Shown: in pieces, positions 24,407-28,138 of the stretch
How the letters are laid out: the number at the start of each line of letters is the position of its first letter
Position numbering within the stretch: the first letter of the stretch is position 1
DNA from: Paenibacillus sp. oral taxon 786 str. D14
GTDB lineage: Bacteria; Bacillota; Bacilli; Paenibacillales; Paenibacillaceae
Direction: 5' to 3'
NCBI RefSeq assembly: GCF_000159955.1
Contig: NZ_GG695974.1
Location: forward strand, 81,581 to 109,718
DNA: 28,138 nucleotides
Program-made: the position numbers and the translations under genes
Notes under the pieces: generated by a model
Told to the model about the DNA's origin: nothing
The model's database searches: none
Seen by the model: only the letters and a program-made list of their open reading frames with translations

Positions 24407-24754
24407 GGGTATCACTTTCCTTTTCGGATATTTTGCCCGGGCAGGCTGACCGTAAGGCCCGTTTCCTTCTTGTCCGCCCTCCCGAGACAAGACCTAGGAG
24501 CGAATTGACATACGCCGAATGGGACACGCGCGGATGGTCTGATCGGCGTGATGATCCCTGGCTAGGCGTTTGTATTACTATACTGTATGTGCCCGCCCTG
24601 CCTTGCGTATGGACGAATGTCCCGGTTCTGGTGGGCGTTCGCGGAATTTGGGCGTTCTTTCTGTGATGCGTGAAATCGTTAATGCTTGAAAAGGAGTACG
24701 CCCCTCGGGTACAATGGGGGTGTGGTTACAGTAACGGTAGGGGATGATAATTCA
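24407..24754. other. Gap between the YqfQ-like gene and yerC
   Basis: This 348-base divergent gap holds no convincing gene. A plus-strand open frame at 24433-24666 lacks a ribosome binding site and any family pattern. The yerC promoter is at 24686-24715, followed by a small palindrome. No clear minus-strand promoter for the YqfQ-like gene was recognised, although CACATACAGTATAGTAATAC on the minus strand near 24571-24590 is A/T-rich enough to contain one. Confidence 0.5.
24686..24735 (+). promoter_or_regulatory. Promoter of yerC with palindrome at the start site
   Basis: TTGAAA (24686-24691), an 18-base spacer and TACAAT (24710-24715) form a good promoter. GTTAC-A-GTAAC (24725-24735), a perfect 11-base palindrome, lies at or just after the expected start site. 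It could be an operator, perhaps for YerC itself, which belongs to the TrpR-like DNA-binding family. Confidence 0.6.
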
Positions 24755-25045
24755 GTGCAGCTGAAGAAATTAAATGACAAAACGATTGATCAATTATTTG
24801 AAGCCATCTTAACGTTAAAGAACATCGAGGAATGTTACATCTTTTTTGATGACCTGTGCACCGTTAACGAAATTCAGTCTTTGTCGCAACGGCTGGAAGT
24901 CGCCCGAATGTTGGGCAAAGGCAACACATACAACCAGATTGAAGCAGAAACAGGAGCCAGCACGGCGACAATATCCCGGGTGAAGCGCTGCCTAAATTAC
25001 GGTAACGACGGCTACAAAATGGCGCTGGACCGTTTAGGTCGCTAA
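24755..25045 (+). CDS. yerC: YerC, TrpR-like DNA-binding protein
   Basis: This is a small helix-turn-helix protein of the TrpR/YerC superfamily; its targets are not established in detail as far as I know. From GTG 24755 it has 96 residues, close to the Bacillus subtilis protein (104). The core is strongly conserved: LEECYxFFDDLCTxNEIQSLxQRLEVARML, then GNTYNQIEAETGASTATISRVKRCLNYGNDGY, which holds the recognition helix. GTG 24755 is chosen because homology begins there and the promoter starts transcription near 24722; AGGGG at about 24739-24743 is the likely ribosome binding site. An earlier GTG at 24722 would leave no leader. cbiX-like and dgkB genes follow. Confidence 0.9.
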   Translation: MQLKKLNDKTIDQLFEAILTLKNIEECYIFFDDLCTVNEIQSLSQRLEVARMLGKGNTYNQIEAETGASTATISRVKRCLNYGNDGYKMALDRLGR

Positions 25046-25112
25046 GCGTATGACAGACGAAATGAAGGCAAGGTCGATGAGGTTGCCGGAAGATGGCCGG
25101 GAGGTGCTCCAA

Positions 25113-25901
25113 ATGGGGGACTGCAAGAAACCGGGTGTGCTTGTCATCAGCCACGGCTCCCCAGATGAGCATTGGGTAGCCCTCGTGGAAGCGGCGGTGG
25201 CGGAAGCGGCGGACGATTTGCCCGCCGGGCTTCCGCTCGCCTGTGCTTTCCTCGAAACGGTGGAAGGCCGCCTGATCCAGGACGGCATCGATCAGCTGGA
25301 AGCCCAGGGAGTGACGGACATCATCGTCATTCCCTTGTTCGTGTCCTCGGGAAGTACTCATATCGACGAAATCGCCTATGCCCTTGGGGTCAAAGATACA
25401 CCGGAGAAGGAAACTGACCTGGAACGTTTTCGGGTTTCCGCTCGGGTGTTTTTTGGCGATCCCATCGATGATGGTCCGCTGGTCGCCGAGATGGTGTGGG
25501 ACAAAGTGAAGGGGCTGTCGGTGCGGCCGGAGCGTGAGGTGCTGCTTCTCGTCGGGCACGGCAGCAGCCACCCCGGGTTCTTGCAACGGTGGGAACGCGG
25601 GATCGCCTCGCTGGCGGCGCAGTGCGCGGAGCTTGCCGGACTTGCGGGCGGGGCCGATTACGCGCTCCTGAATCCGGACAGCGTATCTGCCAAAGTACGT
25701 TATTGGTCAGAGCAGCGGGGGATGGACGTCATTGTGGCTCCTCTTTTCCTGAGCGCCGGATATTTTACCAAAGTCACGATTCCTGAGCGGTTGAATGGGC
25801 TGGCTCATCGCTATTCGGGAGAGGCGTTGCTGCCCCACCCTTTGATGGCTCGCTGGATGTCGCAACAAATATTGAATATAATGGGATCAGTGATATGTTG
25901 A
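25113..25901 (+). CDS. CbiX/SirB-type sirohydrochlorin chelatase-like protein
   Basis: This protein probably inserts a metal (Co or Fe) into a tetrapyrrole such as sirohydrochlorin. GGGAGG at 25098-25103 supports ATG 25113 (MGDCKKPGVLVISHGS); ATG 25050 is an alternative without a site. The 262-residue product has two CbiX domains. The first has both metal-site histidines: His14 in VISHGS and His83 in VSSGSTHIDEI. The second begins LLLVGHGSSHPGF, but at the second position it has SAGYFTKVTI instead of a His, so only the first domain looks catalytic, as in SirB-like proteins. No siroheme or cobalamin genes are nearby, so the natural substrate is open. Confidence 0.82.
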   Translation: MGDCKKPGVLVISHGSPDEHWVALVEAAVAEAADDLPAGLPLACAFLETVEGRLIQDGIDQLEAQGVTDIIVIPLFVSSGSTHIDEIAYALGVKDTPEKETDLERFRVSARVFFGDPIDDGPLVAEMVWDKVKGLSVRPEREVLLLVGHGSSHPGFLQRWERGIASLAAQCAELAGLAGGADYALLNPDSVSAKVRYWSEQRGMDVIVAPLFLSAGYFTKVTIPERLNGLAHRYSGEALLPHPLMARWMSQQILNIMGSVIC

Positions 25902-25929
25902 CATTTTGAGTTCAGGTGGCGTTTGGAAA

Positions 25930-26811
25930 ATGAAAAGAGCTAGGTTGATTTATAATCCAACCTCGGGAAGAGAAGAGATGCGCCGCCTTCTGCCGGACGT
26001 GCTGGAGCGTCTGGACCAGGGCGGCATCGAGACGTCGTGTCATGCGACGACCGGGGAAGGCGATGCGACGCGCGAGGCGGCTTTGGCGGTCGAACGCGGA
26101 TACGACATCATTATTGCGGCCGGCGGCGACGGGACGCTGAATGAGGTTGTGAACGGCATGGCCGGGAAGAGTGATTTGCCCCCGCTGGGGGTGTTCCCGC
26201 TCGGTACGACGAACGATTTTGCCCGTGCGATGGGAATCCCTCGGCGTTGGGAGGATTATTGCGACCTGGTCATTGAGAATAAAACAAGACCCATCGATAT
26301 CGGCAAGGTGAACGGCCGGCATTTCATCAATATCGCCGGCGGCGGCAAGTTAACCGAGCTGACGTATGAGGTGCCAAGTCGGCTCAAGACGCTGATCGGG
26401 CAGCTGGCCTACTACATGAAGGGTATCGAGAAAATGGCCAGTCTGTCGCCCACCAAGCTGATTATCGATGCGGAAGGGCACGAGGTCATGGAAGGCGAGT
26501 TCATGCTATTCCTGATCGCCAACAGCAACTCGGTTGGCGGCTTCGAGAAGCTGGCGCCGGACGCACGGATCGACGACGGGCTGCTCGATGTGATCGCGCT
26601 CAAGAAGTGCAACCTGGCGGAATTTATCCGCCTGGTCACGATGGCGCTGCGCGGCGATCATTTAGGCGACTCGCACGTCATTCATTTCAAGACGCGGCGA
26701 ATGGAAGTCACCTCACCCGGCCGTGTGCTGCTCAATCTCGACGGCGAACTGGGCGGCGAATTGCCCGGCGTGTTCGAGATTTTGCCGCAGCATTTGCGGA
26801 TTTTTGCTTGA
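25930..26811 (+). CDS. dgkB: Diacylglycerol kinase DgkB (YerQ)
   Basis: This is a soluble lipid kinase that phosphorylates diacylglycerol left over from lipoteichoic acid synthesis, returning it to phosphatidic acid. From ATG 25930 the 293-residue product is collinear with Bacillus subtilis DgkB: MKRARLIYNPTSGRE, then IIIAAGGDGTLNEVVNGMA (GGDGT at 65-69), GTTNDFARAMGIPR, INIAGGGKLTELTYEVPSRLKTLIGQLAYY, NSVGGFEKLAPDARIDDGLLDV and LNLDGELGG. AGGTGG at 25914-25919 is the likely ribosome binding site, and an earlier in-frame start at 25906 is rejected by homology. It lies 28 bases after the chelatase gene and is probably cotranscribed with yerC. Confidence 0.95.
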   Translation: MKRARLIYNPTSGREEMRRLLPDVLERLDQGGIETSCHATTGEGDATREAALAVERGYDIIIAAGGDGTLNEVVNGMAGKSDLPPLGVFPLGTTNDFARAMGIPRRWEDYCDLVIENKTRPIDIGKVNGRHFINIAGGGKLTELTYEVPSRLKTLIGQLAYYMKGIEKMASLSPTKLIIDAEGHEVMEGEFMLFLIANSNSVGGFEKLAPDARIDDGLLDVIALKKCNLAEFIRLVTMALRGDHLGDSHVIHFKTRRMEVTSPGRVLLNLDGELGGELPGVFEILPQHLRIFA

Positions 26812-26853
26812 TTTCTCGATATCCGTCCGTGATTCATAGGCTTAGAGAGTAAT

Positions 26854-26887
26854 TTACAGGGTTGCCTGAGTTACAGGGTTGCCTGAG
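26854..26887 (+). repeat. Perfect 17-bp tandem duplication
   Basis: TTACAGGGTTGCCTGAG occurs twice head to tail (26854-26870 and 26871-26887) without a mismatch. It lies between the dgkB stop and the terminator at 26918. Perfect identity suggests a recent slippage event. Confidence 0.85.
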
Positions 26888-26917
26888 GCACACCATCAGG
26901 AAGCTTAGGTTATGAGG

Positions 26918-26951
26918 ATCCCCCGTCGGGCTGGCGGGGGATTTGGTTTGG
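26918..26951 (+). terminator. Terminator after dgkB
   Basis: ATCCCCCG (26918-26925) pairs perfectly with CGGGGGAT (26935-26942). The tail TTGGTTTGG is T-rich but broken by G, so strength is uncertain. It is the only terminator candidate for the yerC-chelatase-dgkB unit. Confidence 0.65.
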
Positions 26952-27174
26952 TTGGGAGAGTCGTTAGTACCTTAAGGCTGCTTCCGTCCAGGGGCTGCAA
27001 CTATCTGTGGCTTAAGGGACTCCTTGCCTTGGTACATACCTTTATTTCTCGTTTTGTCTCGACGCGCTGCTGCGTGGTTTCCTATCGTGCCTCGCATCAT
27101 GTTTAAGCTGCCACAATGGTACGAATGGAGTTTGGATAGCGTATAGCGGTCAACGTTCGAAGTGGTGGCGATGC

Positions 27175-27369
27175 AAAATAAGTGGAAATTCTACCGTTAT
27201 TTTTGGAGTAACTGTGGGTTTGGCGTGGATTAGCTGGAAAAAGTACCGTTAATTCCGCAGGCTTTGCTGAAAACAGGGGAAATGGGCCAAATTAGCGGTA
27301 CGATTTCCCGTTATTTTTGCGAAAATGGCCCAAACGGGGTAAATTAGATGGAGGATTTACCGTTAGTTG
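27175..27369. repeat. Family B palindrome array, copy 2 (four units)
   Basis: Four imperfect palindromes begin at 27175, 27229, 27289 and 27341 with steps of 54, 60 and 52, nearly the steps of the copy at 8525-8718 (51, 61, 52). The third unit is the clearest: AAATTAGCGG on the left and CCGTTATTTT on the right around a short centre. It matches the third unit of copy 1 closely in the same orientation, and the third spacer is also partly alike (AAATG word). The array lies about 180 bases before the rlmCD-like gene. Confidence 0.75.
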
Positions 27370-27549
27370 TTTGATGGGTGGGCTGAAACAGGTGTGTTAA
27401 CGTCGAACGGATGGTTTTACCTTATGCGAGGATTTAGAGTACAGGATTAAAGTATATCGAGAGTTTTGAATTACAGTAGATCACGTGAACTGGATGAGAT
27501 GATGCCAAGTTGGAGTAACCGGTTCAGTTGAACATAGAAGGAGTCCATG

Positions 27550-28138
27550 ATGAAGATGCAACGGAATAACCATCGTCGTCCGGAGTCGGGGCGGGTAGGG
27601 AGCCCTCGGGGACAAGGACACAAAGCAGCTGGCGGCGGGAAAAGCAACCGCGGCGGGAGAGGAGAAGCTTCCTCAGCGACTCTTCCATCGCGGGGGCGTG
27701 CGGCTGTGGCTGCGGAACGGCCTTTCAGCGCGCAGCCTGCAGGGCGTGCTGGAAGCAGCGCGTCTGAAGCCGCGCTGGCGGGTCTTCCCGTCGTGAAAAA
27801 TGATGAGGTCGTGATCGACATCATCGGGATGAACCACGACGGGGAAGGCGTGGGCCGGGTGGAGGGCTACACGCTGTTTGCAGCTGGCGCCTTGCCGGGC
27901 GAGAAAGCCCGGGTCAAGGTACTCAAGACGAAGAAGCAGTATGGCTATGCCAAGCTGCTTGACGTGGTTGAGGCGAGTCCGGACAGGGTGGCTGCGCCCT
28001 GTCCGATCTACGACAAGTGCGGCGGCTGCCAGCTGCAGCACTTGAGCTATGACGCGCAGCTCGCGTGGAAGCGTCAGCACGTCGTCGACGTGCTGGAGCG
28101 CATCGGCAAGCTGCGCGTGGCAGGGGGCGCGCCGGGAG
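27550..28138 (+). CDS. rlmCD: 23S rRNA (uracil-5-)-methyltransferase, RlmCD/RumA family (3' end outside the window)
   Basis: This is an S-adenosylmethionine enzyme that makes 5-methyluridine in 23S rRNA; the Bacillus subtilis homologue is YefA/RlmCD. Only the N-terminal 196 residues are in the window and the frame is open to the end. AAGGAG at 27538-27543 best fits ATG 27550; ATG 27547 and 27556 are in frame too. The first 80 or so residues are a basic Arg/Gly/Ser/Ala-rich extension. A TRAM domain follows (VVIDIIGMNHDGEGVGRVEGYTLFAAGALPGEKARVKVLKTKKQYGYAKLLDVVEASPDR). The iron-sulfur motif CPIYDKCGGCQLQHL then has Cys at about 151, 157 and 160 (C-x5-C-x2-C), as in RumA. The methyltransferase domain lies beyond the window. 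Confidence 0.9.
   Translation, partial: MKMQRNNHRRPESGRVGSPRGQGHKAAGGGKSNRGGRGEASSATLPSRGRAAVAAERPFSAQPAGRAGSSASEAALAGLPVVKNDEVVIDIIGMNHDGEGVGRVEGYTLFAAGALPGEKARVKVLKTKKQYGYAKLLDVVEASPDRVAAPCPIYDKCGGCQLQHLSYDAQLAWKRQHVVDVLERIGKLRVAGGAPG

Larger units (their letters stand above)
26812..27549. other. Long gap between dgkB and rlmCD-like gene
   Basis: No convincing gene is found in these roughly 735 bases. In order they hold a perfect 17-base tandem duplication (26854-26887), a terminator (26918-26951), a stretch with an imperfect stem, GTACC-TT-AAGG (26967-26977) with CCTTGGTAC (27027-27035), the second family B palindrome array (27175-27369), and an A/T-rich leader before the rlmCD-like gene. 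In Bacillus subtilis dgkB and yefA are near neighbours, so this gap looks like an expanded site between syntenic genes. A 64-codon open frame at 26912-27106 has no ribosome binding site or family pattern. Confidence 0.6.

Noticed and set aside
24433..24666. A 77-codon plus-strand open frame before yerC
   Set aside because: It has no ribosome binding site, begins within the leader of the divergent gene and has Arg/Trp-rich shadow composition.
26967..27035. Structured RNA in the dgkB-rlmCD gap
   Set aside because: One long-range stem (GTACC-TT-AAGG with CCTTGGTAC) is visible, but the inside does not fold convincingly by eye and matches no known RNA, so it is not listed as an RNA gene.
26912..27106. 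A 64-codon plus-strand open frame after dgkB
   Set aside because: It begins inside the terminator stem, has no ribosome binding site and no family pattern.

Overview
The window looks like a chromosome segment of a Paenibacillus-type bacterium (Bacillota). This rests on the Bacillus-like order of the purine genes, the YerB, YerC, DgkB and YefA/RlmCD homologues in the same relative order as in Bacillus subtilis, strong AGGAGG-type ribosome binding sites with many GTG/TTG starts, and moderately high GC. I cannot fix the species. No rRNA, tRNA, transposase or cas gene was seen.

Layout. (1) Positions 346-8455 hold the distal part of the IMP biosynthesis operon: purS, purQ, purL, purF, purM, purN, purH. 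Several genes overlap, and the products cover the pathway from PRPP to IMP except for steps encoded by purD and by genes outside the window. The operon ends at a hairpin terminator. A 195-bp array of small palindromes then separates it from purD (8757-10028). (2) A small unknown gene and ilvA (threonine deaminase) follow, each with its own terminator. (3) Positions 11871-15883 hold a composite repeat, a consensus promoter with an overlapping palindrome, and a five-gene operon: ABC ATPase, permease, YtrA-type GntR repressor, second ABC ATPase, second permease. This is typical of self-regulated envelope-stress or drug-responsive exporters. (4) Positions 15962-19645 are mixed single genes: a DUF1129-type membrane protein (minus), an acidic 73-residue protein, an alpha/beta hydrolase, a DODA-type extradiol dioxygenase and a DoxX membrane protein (minus). 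(5) Positions 19874-23846 hold a YerB-like DUF3048 lipoprotein, a PhoU-like DUF47 protein with a Pit phosphate permease, and a CorA metal channel whose ribosome binding site directly follows a terminator. (6) Positions 23885-26811 hold a YqfQ-like protein (minus), then yerC, a two-domain CbiX/SirB-type chelatase and dgkB. (7) After a 735-bp gap with a terminator, a tandem duplication and a second copy of the palindrome array, the window ends inside an rlmCD-type 23S rRNA methyltransferase gene.

The least explained structure is non-coding: two families of short palindrome-like repeats, set in arrays with a 50-60 bp register and placed only between genes. No clearly new protein system was found.
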